A stretch of DNA of 64,000 nt from Bordetella petrii (GTDB taxonomy: Bacteria > Pseudomonadota > Gammaproteobacteria > Burkholderiales > Burkholderiaceae_B). The stretch spans positions 2,852,001 to 2,916,000 of the forward strand of contig NC_010170.1 in assembly GCF_000067205.1 (NCBI RefSeq), written 5' to 3'. The notes beneath the pieces were generated by a model, which ran no database searches, was not told the DNA's origin, and was given only the letters and a program-made list of their open reading frames with translations. The position numbers and the translations under genes were made by a program. Shown here piece by piece: positions 26,279-35,765 of this stretch. How positions within the stretch are numbered: the stretch's first letter is position 1; each line of letters begins with the position of its first letter.

Positions 26279-28987
26279 ATGCGCACCGAAACGCCTGTAA
26301 CCGTATATCGCAAGGATTATCAGCCCTATCCGTATGCCATTCCGGAAGTCGCCCTGGCGTTCGACCTGGACCCCGAATCCACCCAGGTGCACAGTACGCT
26401 GCGCATCGAGCGCAAGGCCGATGCCCCTGCCGACGCGCCGCTGGTGCTGGATGGCGCCGAACTGGAGCTGGTGTCGCTGCAGGTCGACGGCAAACCCTGG
26501 CCGGCAGACCGCTATACGCTGGACGACAGCGCCCTGATCCTGTCGGGGCTGCCGGGCGCCGCCACAATCGATATCGTCAGCCGCTGCCGGCCCGCCGCCA
26601 ATTCCACCCTGATGGGCTTGTATGTGTCGGGCGGCAATTTCTTCACGCAATGCGAGGCCGAAGGCTTTCGCCGCATTACCTGGTTCGCCGACCGGCCCGA
26701 CGTCATGTCGCGCTACCGCGTCACGCTGCGCGCCACGGCCGACTACCCGGTACTGCTGTCCAACGGCAACCTGCTGGCCACGCACACCCTGCCCGACGGC
26801 CGCCAGGAAGCGCAATGGGAAGACCCGTTTCCCAAACCCTGCTATCTGTTTGCCCTGGTGGCCGGCCGCCTGACCCATCGCGAAACCACCGTGCAGACCG
26901 CCAGCGGCCGCCCGGTGCTGCTGCAGGTGTACAGCGACCCCGGCTCTGAAGACCGCACCGAGTGGGCGCTTGAGTCGCTGGTGCGGGCGCTGCGCTGGGA
27001 CGAGTCCCGCTTCGGCCTGGAACTCGACCTGGACCGTTTCATGGTGGTGGCGGTGCGCGACTTCAACATGGGGGCCATGGAAAACAAGGGCCTCAACATT
27101 TTCAACGCCGCCTATGTGCTGGCCGATCCGCACACCGCCACCGATGCCAACTACGAGGGCATCGAGGCCGTGATCGGGCACGAGTATTTTCACAACTGGA
27201 CCGGCAACCGGGTCACCTGCCGCGACTGGTTCCAGCTCAGCCTGAAAGAAGGCCTGACCGTTTTCCGCGACCAGGAATTCACCGCCGACATGATGGCGCG
27301 CGATCTGGACCCGGCCGCGGCCGCCAGCGCCCGCGCCGTCAAGCGCATTGACGACGTGGTTACCTTGCGCGCGGCGCAGTATCCGGAAGACGCGGGCCCC
27401 ATGGCCCACCCCATCCGGCCGGAAAGCTACCAGGAAATCGGCAACTTCTATACGGCCACGGTGTACGAGAAAGGCGCCGAGGTCATCCGCATGCAGCACA
27501 CCCTGCTGGGCGCGGAAGGTTTTCGCGCCGGCATGGACGAATACTTCCGGCGCCACGACGGCCAGGCCGTCACCTGCGACGATTTCGTGGCCGCGATGGA
27601 ATCCGTGTATGCGCGCCAGCACCCCGGCCGCGATCTCTCGGTGTTCCGCCGCTGGTACCGCCAGGCGGGCACGCCGCGCGTGGCCGTCAGCCTCGATTAC
27701 GATGCGGCCGCCAGGCAGTGCACCGTCACGCTCGCCCAGCGTTGCCCGCCCGCGGGTGTGGAAAAGCGCGCCGGCGACGGCTACGTGAAAGCGCCGCCGC
27801 ACATTCCCTTTGCACTGGGTCTGCTCGATCCCCAGGGTCGCGCGCTGCCGCTGCGGCTGGCGGGCGGGCAGCCGCAGGACACGGCGCTGCTCGAACTCAC
27901 GCAGGAAAGCCAGCAATGGGTGTTCCACGACGTGCCCGCCCAGCCGGTGCCGTCGCTGCTGCGCGGCTTTTCCGCGCCGGTGATCGTCGAATACAACTGG
28001 AGCGACGCTGAACTGGCTCTGCTCTCGGCCCATGACACCGACCCCTTCGCCCGCTGGGAGGCCGGCCAGGAACTGGCCACGCGCCAGATCCTGGCGCTGG
28101 CGGCCAGCCAGCAGTCCGGCGCGCCTATGCAGGCCGACGCCGCCTTCATCCAGGCCTGGCGCGCCCTGCTCACCGACCCGACGCTTGACGCCGGCTACCG
28201 TGCCCGCGCCCTGGCCCTGCCCTCGGAAAAAACCCTGGCCGAACGCATGCAGGCCATCGACCCGCCGGCCCTCGCCGCCGCGCGCGATTTCCTGCGCGCC
28301 GAGCTGGGCCGCGAACTGGCGGCCGAATGGCGGGCCGCGTTCGACGGCAACCAGACGCCCGGCGCATACAGCCCGGCACCCGGCCCGGCCGGCCGGCGCG
28401 CGCTGAAGAACCAGGCCTTGTCGCACCTGATGGCGGCGGGCCTGGACGGCGCGCAGGCGCTGGCTCAGGCGCAGTTCGACCAGGCCGGCAACATGACCGA
28501 CAGCCTGGCGGCGCTATCCGCCCTGGTGAATCACGGCCAGCCCCAGGCCGCCGCCCAGGCGCTGCAGGCTTTCTATACCCGCTGGCAGGACGACCCGCTG
28601 GTCATCGACAAATGGTTCACGCTGCAAGCCACCGCGCGCGGCACCGACGTCGAGGCGGTGCGCGCGCTGATGGCGCATCCCGCGTTTACACTGCGCAACC
28701 CCAACCGCGCGCGCGCCCTGGTGTTCCAGTTCTGCCTGAACAATGCGCGCGGCCTGCACCGCGCCGACGGCGCGGGCTACGCCTACTGGACCGAGCAGGT
28801 GCTGGCGCTGGATGCGCTGAACCCCGAAATCGCCGCCCGCCTGGCGCGCGCGCTCGACAACTGGAGCCGCTTCGTGCCGGCGCTGCGCGCGCCCATGCAG
28901 GCCGCGCTGCAGCAGGTGCGCGGTCATGCCGGACTGTCGCGCAACGTGCTCGAAATCGTATCCAAGGCGCTGGAATTCGCCGCCTGA
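26279..28987 (+). CDS. pepN: Aminopeptidase N
   Basis: A 902-residue M1 metallopeptidase, close to the E. coli PepN length (870). The exopeptidase motif GAMEN is at 265-269 and the zinc motif HEYFHNW at 301-307, with the third ligand Glu324 (KEGLTVFRD). The N-terminus RKDYQPYPYAIPEVALAFDL and the C-terminal DUF3458-type helical domain are as in PepN. It is a cytosolic broad-specificity aminopeptidase. TACAAT at 26242-26247 may be the -10 of its promoter. The gene ends 38 bases before fbp on the same strand. Confidence 0.96.
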   Translation: MRTETPVTVYRKDYQPYPYAIPEVALAFDLDPESTQVHSTLRIERKADAPADAPLVLDGAELELVSLQVDGKPWPADRYTLDDSALILSGLPGAATIDIVSRCRPAANSTLMGLYVSGGNFFTQCEAEGFRRITWFADRPDVMSRYRVTLRATADYPVLLSNGNLLATHTLPDGRQEAQWEDPFPKPCYLFALVAGRLTHRETTVQTASGRPVLLQVYSDPGSEDRTEWALESLVRALRWDESRFGLELDLDRFMVVAVRDFNMGAMENKGLNIFNAAYVLADPHTATDANYEGIEAVIGHEYFHNWTGNRVTCRDWFQLSLKEGLTVFRDQEFTADMMARDLDPAAAASARAVKRIDDVVTLRAAQYPEDAGPMAHPIRPESYQEIGNFYTATVYEKGAEVIRMQHTLLGAEGFRAGMDEYFRRHDGQAVTCDDFVAAMESVYARQHPGRDLSVFRRWYRQAGTPRVAVSLDYDAAARQCTVTLAQRCPPAGVEKRAGDGYVKAPPHIPFALGLLDPQGRALPLRLAGGQPQDTALLELTQESQQWVFHDVPAQPVPSLLRGFSAPVIVEYNWSDAELALLSAHDTDPFARWEAGQELATRQILALAASQQSGAPMQADAAFIQAWRALLTDPTLDAGYRARALALPSEKTLAERMQAIDPPALAAARDFLRAELGRELAAEWRAAFDGNQTPGAYSPAPGPAGRRALKNQALSHLMAAGLDGAQALAQAQFDQAGNMTDSLAALSALVNHGQPQAAAQALQAFYTRWQDDPLVIDKWFTLQATARGTDVEAVRALMAHPAFTLRNPNRARALVFQFCLNNARGLHRADGAGYAYWTEQVLALDALNPEIAARLARALDNWSRFVPALRAPMQAALQQVRGHAGLSRNVLEIVSKALEFAA

Positions 28988-29025
28988 ATTTCACGCCCTT
29001 TATTCGCTGCTAACGGAGACCGCTC

Positions 29026-30054
29026 TTGAAACGCAAAACCCTTACCCAATACCTGGTCGAGCAGCAGCGCTCGGCCAATGCCCTAGGCCCCGAGGTGCGG
29101 CTGCTGATCGAAGTCGTGGCGCGCGCCTGCAAGGCCATCAGCCACGCCGTCAGCAAAGGCGCGCTGGGAGGCGTGCTGGGCAGCCTCGAGTCCGAGAACG
29201 TCCAGGGCGAAGTGCAGAAGAAGCTCGACGTGCTGTCCAACGAAATCCTGCTCGAGGCCAACGAATGGGGCGGCCACCTGGCGGCGATGGCGTCCGAGGA
29301 AATGGAAACCATCCATCTGATCCCGAACCGCTACCCCAAGGGCGAATACCTGCTGCTGTTCGATCCGCTGGACGGCTCGTCGAACATCGACGTCAACGTG
29401 TCGATCGGCACGATCTTTTCGGTGCTGCATGCGCCGCACCGCGTGGCGGGCGCCGAAGAAGTCTGCGAACAGGATTTCCTGCAGCCCGGCAGCCAGCAGG
29501 TGGCCGCGGGCTATGCGGTGTACGGTCCGCAGACCATGCTGGTGCTGACCATCGGCACCGGCGTGGTGGGCTTCACGCTCGACCGCGAAATGGGCTCGTG
29601 GGTGCTCACCCACGAGAATATGCGCGTGCCCGAAGACACCAAGGAATTCGCCATCAACATGTCGAACATGCGTCACTGGGCGCCGCCCGTGCGGCGCTAC
29701 ATCGACGAATGCCTGGCCGGCACGACCGGCCCGCTGGGCAAAGACTACAACATGCGCTGGATCGCCTCGATGGTGGCCGACGTGCACCGCATCATGACCC
29801 GCGGCGGCATCTTCATGTACCCCTGGGACGCGCGCGAGCCCGGCAAGGCGGGCAAGCTGCGGCTGATGTACGAAGCCAACCCGATGAGCATGATCATCGA
29901 ACAGGCCGGCGGCGCGGCCATCGACGGCACGCGGCGCATCCTGGACATTCAGCCCGACAAGCTGCACCAGCGCGTCAGCGTGATCCTCGGCTCGAAGAAC
30001 GAAGTCGAACGGGTCGGCCGCTATCACGCCGAGGCCGCCCAAGCGCCTGCCTAG
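29026..30054 (+). CDS. fbp: Fructose-1,6-bisphosphatase class 1
   Basis: A 342-residue class I FBPase that hydrolyses fructose 1,6-bisphosphate in gluconeogenesis. The metal/substrate motif DPLDGSSNID is at 113-122; NPMSMIIEQAGGAA and MYPWD are present near the C-terminal half. The gene starts with TTG at 29026: GGAG is seven bases upstream and no ATG fits. The N-terminus MKRKTLTQYLVEQQR is the expected one. A strong hairpin follows the stop. Confidence 0.95.
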   Translation: MKRKTLTQYLVEQQRSANALGPEVRLLIEVVARACKAISHAVSKGALGGVLGSLESENVQGEVQKKLDVLSNEILLEANEWGGHLAAMASEEMETIHLIPNRYPKGEYLLLFDPLDGSSNIDVNVSIGTIFSVLHAPHRVAGAEEVCEQDFLQPGSQQVAAGYAVYGPQTMLVLTIGTGVVGFTLDREMGSWVLTHENMRVPEDTKEFAINMSNMRHWAPPVRRYIDECLAGTTGPLGKDYNMRWIASMVADVHRIMTRGGIFMYPWDAREPGKAGKLRLMYEANPMSMIIEQAGGAAIDGTRRILDIQPDKLHQRVSVILGSKNEVERVGRYHAEAAQAPA

Positions 30055-30067
30055 GCCAGCCGGAAAA

Positions 30068-30097
30068 GCGTCAGGCGCCCCGAGGGGCGCCTGACGC
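30068..30097 (+). terminator. Hairpin after fbp
   Basis: GCGTCAGGCGCCCC at 30068-30081 and its exact complement at 30084-30097 form a 13-bp stem with a tight loop. The T-tract after it is poor (CTGTTCC). Its GTCAGGC/GCCTGAC core resembles the dispersed GGTGTCAGGC hairpins elsewhere in the window. Confidence 0.65.
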
Positions 30098-30124
30098 CTG
30101 TTCCGCATGCCGCGCCTGTTGCGG

Positions 30125-30346
30125 CTACTTCACTTCTTCGATGCTCTTCACATCGTCCTTGTTGATCTGGACCTTGTGGCCGTCTTTCTCGTACTCGTAG
30201 AAGCCCGTATCGTCGTTGTACTTCGGCTCATCGGGAGTGACGAGCTGGCTACCGTCGCGCGTCTGTACCGTCGATGGCGACGAGCAGCCCGCCAGTACGC
30301 CGACTCCGGTCACGATCAGGGCGAGCGTCATGGTCTTCAATTTCAT
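30125..30346 (-). CDS. YgdI/YgdR family small lipoprotein
   Basis: A 73-residue lipoprotein with signal peptide and lipobox VLAGC (Cys21). The mature part reads STVQTRDGSQLVTPDEPKY and then DTGFYEYEKDGHKVQINKDDV, the conserved pattern of the YgdI/YgdR (DUF903) family, an SH3-like fold. Start at ATG 30346 has GGAGAAA upstream; the frame extends further without coding character. The family is of unknown function, envelope-located and often stress-linked. Confidence 0.9.
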   Translation of the reverse strand: MKLKTMTLALIVTGVGVLAGCSSPSTVQTRDGSQLVTPDEPKYNDDTGFYEYEKDGHKVQINKDDVKSIEEVK

Positions 30347-30502
30347 GGGGCATTTCTCCGTCAGTCTTGAAAGAAATTTCAATGTAGGACGGCGTTTCCT
30401 GCTGCACCGTGACGGGATGTCGTCAAAATGCATAAGTCTGTAATGACAGCGGGCGCGCCCCGGTTACGTCCCCCTGCCACGGCCCGCCCGTGGGGCGGCT
30501 TC

Positions 30503-30538
30503 CCAAAACAAAACCCCCGGCTCGCGCTGGCCGGGGGT
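30503..30538 (-). terminator. Terminator of the hom-thrC operon
   Basis: On the minus strand ACCCCCGGC pairs with GCCGGGGGT (30513-30538, 8-base loop) and is followed by TTTTGTTTTG. It begins about 30 bases after the thrC stop. Confidence 0.88.
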
Positions 30539-30566
30539 CCGTGACGGAAAGACGTCGCAATCACCC

Positions 30567-31976
30567 TTACACTTTGGCATTGGCCTCGATGTAGCGCCGT
30601 ACCAACTGTGCGTCGCAATCCATGACCTCGACGCGCTGCGGCAGCGACTCCAGGCCTGCCAGGGCCGGTGGCGGCGTTACCGGCCGGCCCAGGGCCTCTT
30701 CGATGGTGTCGGAAAATTTTGCCGGCAGCGCCGTTTCCAGCACCAGCATGGGCACGCCCGGCTCGACGAACTCGCGGGCGACCTTCACGCCGTCCGCAGT
30801 GTGCGGGTCGACCAGCACGCCGGTGGCGTCGTAGGTGGCGCGAATCACGGCCAGGCGGTCGGCGTGCGTGCTGGTGCCGGCCACGAAGCCGTACTGCGAT
30901 TCGAAGCCCGGCTTCAGGGAGGCCAGATCGAAGTAGCCGTCGCGCGCGAGGTCCGCCCATAGCGCCTTGACGCGCCGCGGGTCGCGACCGGTGAGATCGA
31001 AGACGAAGCGCTCGAAATTCGAGGCCCGCGAGATATCCATCGACGGGCTGGAGGTCGCGTAGGTTTGCTCGGCGCCGCGCGGGCGGTAGATGCCGGTGCG
31101 GAAGAACTCTTCCAGCACGTTGTTCTCGTTGGTGGCCAGCACCAGGCGCCGCACGGGCAGGCCCATGGCGCGCGCGATGTGCCCCGACAAGATATTGCCG
31201 AAATTGCCCGAGGGCACGGCGAACGACACCTGCTGTCCGGCAGCCGAGGTGGCGCGCAGCCAGCCATGGAAGTAATACACCACCTGGGCGGCGATGCGCG
31301 CCCAGTTGATGGAATTCACCGCGCCAATGCGATAGCGGGTCTTGAAATCGAGATCGCCAGCCAGCGCCTTGACGATATCCTGGGCCTCGTCGAACACGCC
31401 GCGCACGGCGATGTTGTGGATGTTCTCGTCTTGCAGCGAGTACATCTGGGCGCGCTGAAAGGCGCTCATGCGGCCATGCGGCGACAGCATGAACACCGCC
31501 ACGCCCTGCTTGCCGCGCAGCGCGTATTCGGCAGCCGACCCGGTATCGCCCGACGTGGCGCCCAGGATGTTCAGCGTGGCGCCGCGCCTGGTCAGCACAT
31601 ACTCGAAAACCTGGCCCAGGAACTGCATGGCCATGTCTTTGAAGGCCAGCGTCGGGCCTTCCGACAGGCCCAACAGATGCATCCCGTCATCGAGCGCCCG
31701 CAGCGGCACGATGTCTTCGCTGCTGAAGATGCCAGGCCGGTAGGCCGCGTGCGTCAGGCGGCGCAGGTCGTCGGCCGGGATATCGGTGGCAAAGCGCGAC
31801 AGCACTTCGAAAGCCAGGTCGGCATACGACAGGCCGCGCCAGCTTTCGAGCGTATCGGCCGAAATCTGCGGCAGGGTTTCGGGTACGGCCAGGCCGCCGT
31901 CGGGGGCCAGGCCTTCGAGCAGGATGTCGCTGAATGCTTGCGGGGCCATGCCGCCGCGGGTAGAAATGTATTTCAT
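30567..31976 (-). CDS. thrC: Threonine synthase
   Basis: A 469-residue PLP enzyme converting O-phosphohomoserine to threonine. The PLP lysine is Lys113 in LAFKDMAMQFLG. Other family segments are MKYISTRGG at the start, LGATSGDTGSAAEYAL and SGNFGNILSGHIA. It belongs to the long (class II-like, fungal/proteobacterial) threonine synthases. Its ATG overlaps the hom stop by four bases (ATGA), so translation is coupled. Confidence 0.96.
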   Translation of the reverse strand: MKYISTRGGMAPQAFSDILLEGLAPDGGLAVPETLPQISADTLESWRGLSYADLAFEVLSRFATDIPADDLRRLTHAAYRPGIFSSEDIVPLRALDDGMHLLGLSEGPTLAFKDMAMQFLGQVFEYVLTRRGATLNILGATSGDTGSAAEYALRGKQGVAVFMLSPHGRMSAFQRAQMYSLQDENIHNIAVRGVFDEAQDIVKALAGDLDFKTRYRIGAVNSINWARIAAQVVYYFHGWLRATSAAGQQVSFAVPSGNFGNILSGHIARAMGLPVRRLVLATNENNVLEEFFRTGIYRPRGAEQTYATSSPSMDISRASNFERFVFDLTGRDPRRVKALWADLARDGYFDLASLKPGFESQYGFVAGTSTHADRLAVIRATYDATGVLVDPHTADGVKVAREFVEPGVPMLVLETALPAKFSDTIEEALGRPVTPPPALAGLESLPQRVEVMDCDAQLVRRYIEANAKV

Positions 31977-33331
31977 GTCAGGGTCTCGACACGCAGGCGC
32001 GTCACGCTGGAGCGCACGAACGGCAGTTGTTCGATGCTGCGAATGGCTTGGTCGACATTGCCTTCGACGGCCTGGTGGGTCAGGAAGATGATATCGGCGC
32101 CGCCGATGTGCGAAGGCTGCTGAATCATCGAACCGATGGAAATGCCGCGCTCGGCCAGGATGCGGGCGATGTCGGCCAGCACGCCGGGCTGATCGTCGAC
32201 CCGCAGCCGCAAATAATAAGAGGTGCTGACCTTGTCGATGGGCAGGATCGCCAGGTCGGACAGCGCGTCGGGCTGGAAGGCCAGGTGCGGCACGCGGTTG
32301 CCGGGGTCAGCCGTGTGCAGACGGGTGACATCGACCAGGTCGGCCACCACCGCCGAGGCGGTGGGCTCTTCGCCGGCGCCCTGCCCGTAGTACAGCGTGG
32401 GGCCCACGGCATCGCCGCGCACCAGCACGGCGTTCATGGCGCCCTCTACGTTGGCCAGCAGGCGCTCGGCCGGCACCAGGGCCGGGTGCACGCGTAGCTC
32501 GATGCCGTCGGCGCGGCGCTTGGTGATGCCCAGCAGCTTGATGCGGTAGCCCAGGCGCTCGGCATGGGCAATGTCTTCCTGGGCGAGCTGCGAAATGCCT
32601 TCGATGTGCGCCTTGTCGAACTGCACCGGCACGCCGAATGCCAGCGAGGCCAGCAGCGTCAGCTTGTGCGCGGCGTCCACGCCCTCGACGTCGAAGGTCG
32701 GGTCGGCCTCGGCGTAGCCCAGGCGTTGCGCTTCGGCCAGCACGTCGGCAAACGGCAGGCCGCGCGAGCGCATTTCGGACAGGATGAAATTGGTGGTGCC
32801 GTTGATGATGCCCGCCACCCATTCGATGCGGTTGGCGGTCAGGCCTTCGCGAATGGCCTTGATGATGGGAATGCCGCCGGCAACGGCGGCCTCGAAGGCC
32901 ACCATGACGCCCTGCGCCGAGGCCGCGGCGAAGATCTCGTTGCCATGCTTGGCCAGCAGCGCCTTGTTGGCGGTGACCACGTGCTTGCGATGCGCAATGG
33001 CCTCGAGCACCAGCTCGCGCGCCAGCGTGTCGCCACCGATGAGCTCCACCACGATGTCGACTTCGGGGTCGCGCACCAGCGCGTGCACGTCGGTGTCGAC
33101 CGTGACGGCGTCGCCAACGCGGCTGCGCGCCTTGGCCACGTCGCGTACGGCGACGCGGCTGATCTCGATGCGCCGGCCGGCGCGACGGGCGATTTCTTCG
33201 GCATTGCGGGCCAGCACGCTCCAGGTTCCGCCCCCCACCACGCCCAGTCCGAGCAGGCCGATCTTGATGGGCTTGATCTCGGTGCCCGGGCGGGTGGCGC
33301 CGTTGGGCGCCGTACTTGCAGAATTCGTCAT
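31973..33331 (-). CDS. hom: Homoserine dehydrogenase
   Basis: A 452-residue enzyme reducing aspartate semialdehyde to homoserine. N-terminal Rossmann motif GLLGLGVVGGG (about 26-36), the catalytic domain with ELIGGDT, TANKALLAKHG and VAGIINGTTNFIL, and a C-terminal ACT domain (about 370-452) with LRLRVDDQPGVLADIARIL, the usual site of threonine feedback inhibition. Monofunctional: no aspartokinase part. Overlaps thrC by four bases. A GTGTCCGAC hairpin separates it from the aminotransferase gene upstream. Confidence 0.96.
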   Translation of the reverse strand: MTNSASTAPNGATRPGTEIKPIKIGLLGLGVVGGGTWSVLARNAEEIARRAGRRIEISRVAVRDVAKARSRVGDAVTVDTDVHALVRDPEVDIVVELIGGDTLARELVLEAIAHRKHVVTANKALLAKHGNEIFAAASAQGVMVAFEAAVAGGIPIIKAIREGLTANRIEWVAGIINGTTNFILSEMRSRGLPFADVLAEAQRLGYAEADPTFDVEGVDAAHKLTLLASLAFGVPVQFDKAHIEGISQLAQEDIAHAERLGYRIKLLGITKRRADGIELRVHPALVPAERLLANVEGAMNAVLVRGDAVGPTLYYGQGAGEEPTASAVVADLVDVTRLHTADPGNRVPHLAFQPDALSDLAILPIDKVSTSYYLRLRVDDQPGVLADIARILAERGISIGSMIQQPSHIGGADIIFLTHQAVEGNVDQAIRSIEQLPFVRSSVTRLRVETLT

Positions 33332-33378
33332 TTCAGATTTCCAGATACAGCAGAGGTGTCAGCCTCCGTGGCGTGAGC

Positions 33379-33407
33379 GTGTCCGACGCCCTGCCGGAGT
33401 CGGACAC
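33379..33407. repeat. GTGTCCGAC hairpin, copy of a dispersed family
   Basis: GTGTCCGAC at 33379-33387 pairs exactly with GTCGGACAC at 33399-33407 across an 11-base loop. It lies in the 84-base interval between hom and the aminotransferase. The arrangement (GTGTCNGAC, 9-11 base loop with GCAGG/CCGG, GTCNGACAC) matches the hairpins at 61184-61214 and 61240-61270. Confidence 0.75.
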
Positions 33408-33415
33408 CTGGCCTA

Positions 33416-34603
33416 TTACTTCAGCAGACCATCCTTGCGGAACATGTCTTTGATGCCCCGCACCGCCTGGCGCGTGCGTTGTTCGTTCTCGATGAGAGCG
33501 AAGCGCACGTACTCGTCGCCGTATTCGCCGAAACCAATGCCGGGCGACACCGCGACCTTGGCGTCGGACAGCACGCGCTTGGCGAACTCCAGCGAACCCA
33601 TGGCACGGTAAGGCTCGGGAATCTGCGCCCAGATATACATGGACGCCTTGGGAATCTCGACGTTCCAGCCAGCCTCGTGCAGGCCGCGCGCCAGCACGTC
33701 GCGGCGGCTGCGGTACTGCTCGACCACTTCGCCAACGCAGTCTTGCGGGCCGTCGAGCGCGGCGATGGACGCCACCTGAATGGGCGTGAACGTGCCGTAA
33801 TCGTGGTAGCTCTTGATGCGCGCCAGTGCATTGACGAGTTCGCGATTGCCCACCATGTAGCCGATGCGCCAACCGGCCATGTTGTAGCTCTTGCTCATGG
33901 TGAAGAACTCCACCGCGACATCGCGCGCGCCGGGCACCTGCATGATGGACGGCGCAACGTAACCGTCGAAACAGATGTCGGCGTAGGCGAGGTCGTGCAC
34001 CACCAGGATGTCGTGCTCTTTGGCCAGCGCCACCACCCGCTCGAAGAACGACAGGTCGACGCACTGCGCGGTGGGATTGCTGGGAAAGCCCAGGATCATC
34101 ATCTTGGGCTTGGGAATCGACTCGCGCACGGCGCGCTCGAGTTCCTCGAAGAAGTCCACGCCCGGCGTCATGCGCACCGAACGGATGTTGGCGCCGGCGA
34201 TGACTGCCCCATAGATGTGGATGGGATAGCTGGGATTGGGCACCAGCACAGTGTCGCCGCGGTCGAGCGTGGCCAGCATCAGGTGGGCCAGGCCCTCTTT
34301 CGAGCCGATGGTGACAATGGCTTCGCTGTCGGGATCGAACTCGACCGCGTAGCGGCGCTGGTACCAATCGCAAATGGCCTTGCGCAGGCGCGGAATACCC
34401 TTCGATACGGAATACCCGTGGGTGGTGGGCCGGCTGGAGGCCTCGACCAGCTTGTCGACGATGTGCTTGGGCGTGGGGCCATCGGGGTTGCCCATCGACA
34501 TGTCGATGATGTCCTCCCCGCGCCGCCGGGCGGCCATCTTGAGCTCGCCGGTAATGTTGAACACGTACGGGGGCAGACGCTCGATGCGGGAGAACTTCCT
34601 CAT
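33416..34603 (-). CDS. alaC: Alanine transaminase AlaC-like aminotransferase
   Basis: A 395-residue class I/II PLP aminotransferase. The PLP lysine is Lys238 in TMSKSYNMAGWRIGYMVGN; other family motifs are MGNPDGPTP, HGYSVSKGI, PNPSYPIH and GFPSNPTAQ. The N-terminus RKFSRIERLPPYVFNITGEL matches AlaC (glutamate-pyruvate aminotransferase). It lies upstream of hom-thrC on the same strand, a common synteny in betaproteobacteria. Exact substrate is inferred from family. Confidence 0.92.
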   Translation of the reverse strand: MRKFSRIERLPPYVFNITGELKMAARRRGEDIIDMSMGNPDGPTPKHIVDKLVEASSRPTTHGYSVSKGIPRLRKAICDWYQRRYAVEFDPDSEAIVTIGSKEGLAHLMLATLDRGDTVLVPNPSYPIHIYGAVIAGANIRSVRMTPGVDFFEELERAVRESIPKPKMMILGFPSNPTAQCVDLSFFERVVALAKEHDILVVHDLAYADICFDGYVAPSIMQVPGARDVAVEFFTMSKSYNMAGWRIGYMVGNRELVNALARIKSYHDYGTFTPIQVASIAALDGPQDCVGEVVEQYRSRRDVLARGLHEAGWNVEIPKASMYIWAQIPEPYRAMGSLEFAKRVLSDAKVAVSPGIGFGEYGDEYVRFALIENEQRTRQAVRGIKDMFRKDGLLK

Positions 34604-34757
34604 GGGAATGATTCCTTGGTTAAGGCGGGGGACAAAAAGAAGGTTTGCGGTGCAGCAAAACTCAGTAATCTAGCGCAAGCCGGCCCAGGCGGCAAATGGG
34701 CGTATTTCGGCCCCGATGCCCGTGGATACCCTGCAACATGGGCGCATTCCAATGCGC

Positions 34758-34763
34758 TATGAT
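34758..34763 (+). promoter_or_regulatory. -10 element for the Mth938-like/bcp operon
   Basis: TATGAT, one base off consensus. It overlaps an in-frame ATG at 34759, which argues that this ATG is not the translation start and supports TTG 34789. No clear -35 was found at the right distance. Confidence 0.45.
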
Positions 34764-34788
34764 CGTCATCATAAAGCCGGAGTTTTTA

Positions 34789-35247
34789 TTGAAGCTGCAC
34801 ACCGACCCTGCATCGGCCCTGAATACCGTCACCGCCTACGGTGACGGCTATATCGAGGTCAACCAGGTACGATTTTCCCACGCGGTCGCCTTCGGCCCCG
34901 AAGGCACGGTCGCTGAATGGCCGGTCCAGGCCGCCCCCGACATCACCTCCGCCCTGCTCTTGCAGGCCGCCGGCCTGACCGAGGCCCCGCGCGACCCCAT
35001 GGCGTTCCTGGATGCCCCCGAAACGGCCGCCCCGACGGCCGGCCAGGGCCCGGAAGTGCTGCTGGTCGGCACGGGCAGCCGGCAGCGGCTGCTGAGCCAG
35101 GACGTGCTGCGCCCCCTGCTGGCGGCCGGCATTGGCGTCGAGGTCATGGATACCCAGGCGGCCGCCCGCACCTACAACATCCTGATGGCAGAAGGCCGGC
35201 GCGTCATCGTCGCGCTGCTGCCCACCCAAGGAGATCTCCCCGCATGA
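34789..35247 (+). CDS. Mth938-like domain protein
   Basis: A 152-residue protein of the Mth938-like (DUF498/DUF598, NDUFAF3-related) family. It opens MKLHTDPASALNTVTAYGDG when started at TTG 34789, with CGGAG six bases upstream. The family core GPEVLLVGTGSRQRLLSQ and VMDTQAAARTYNILMAEGR is clear, with VIVALLP at the end. Bacterial members have no assigned role; eukaryotic relatives assist complex I assembly. It overlaps bcp by four bases, indicating coupled translation. Confidence 0.87.
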   Translation: MKLHTDPASALNTVTAYGDGYIEVNQVRFSHAVAFGPEGTVAEWPVQAAPDITSALLLQAAGLTEAPRDPMAFLDAPETAAPTAGQGPEVLLVGTGSRQRLLSQDVLRPLLAAGIGVEVMDTQAAARTYNILMAEGRRVIVALLPTQGDLPA

Positions 35248-35708
35248 CGCCGCACATAGGCAAGCCCGCTCCGCAATTCATCGCCGAGAGCACGATCGGC
35301 CCCATCAGCCTCGAGCAGTGCCGCGGCCGCGCAGTGGTGCTGTACTTCTACCCCAAAGACAACACCCCCGGCTGCACGACCGAAAGCCAGGATTTCCGCG
35401 ACCTGCATGCCGATTTCCTGGCGGCCGGCGCCGTGGTGGTGGGCATTTCGCGCGACTCGCTGAAATCGCACCAGAACTTCCAGAACAAATACCAGTTGCC
35501 CTTCCCTCTTATTTCGGACACGGACGAAACGGTATGCAATCTGTACGGCGTCATCAAGCAGAAGAATATGTACGGTAAACAGGTACGCGGCATCGAGCGC
35601 AGCACGTTTCTGGTCGATGCCGAGGGCCGGCTGGTGCAGGAATGGCGTGGGGTCAAGGTGCCCAATCACGCCAGCGAAGTGCTGCAGGCCGCCCGCAGTA
35701 TCGGTTGA
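35244..35708 (+). CDS. bcp: Thioredoxin-dependent peroxiredoxin, Bcp/PrxQ type
   Basis: A 154-residue peroxiredoxin that reduces hydroperoxides. The peroxidatic cysteine is Cys44 in PKDNTPGCTTES. The second cysteine found five residues later in E. coli Bcp is absent (Gln49 here); another Cys98 (ETVCNLYG) may act as resolving residue, or the enzyme is 1-Cys. ATG 35244 has AAGGAG upstream and overlaps the stop of the preceding gene. Confidence 0.93.
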   Translation: MTPHIGKPAPQFIAESTIGPISLEQCRGRAVVLYFYPKDNTPGCTTESQDFRDLHADFLAAGAVVVGISRDSLKSHQNFQNKYQLPFPLISDTDETVCNLYGVIKQKNMYGKQVRGIERSTFLVDAEGRLVQEWRGVKVPNHASEVLQAARSIG

Positions 35709-35765
35709 GCCCGTACTGAAATCATCGTCAGGCGCTATAGCCGGCCCCACAGGAGAATCACCTAT

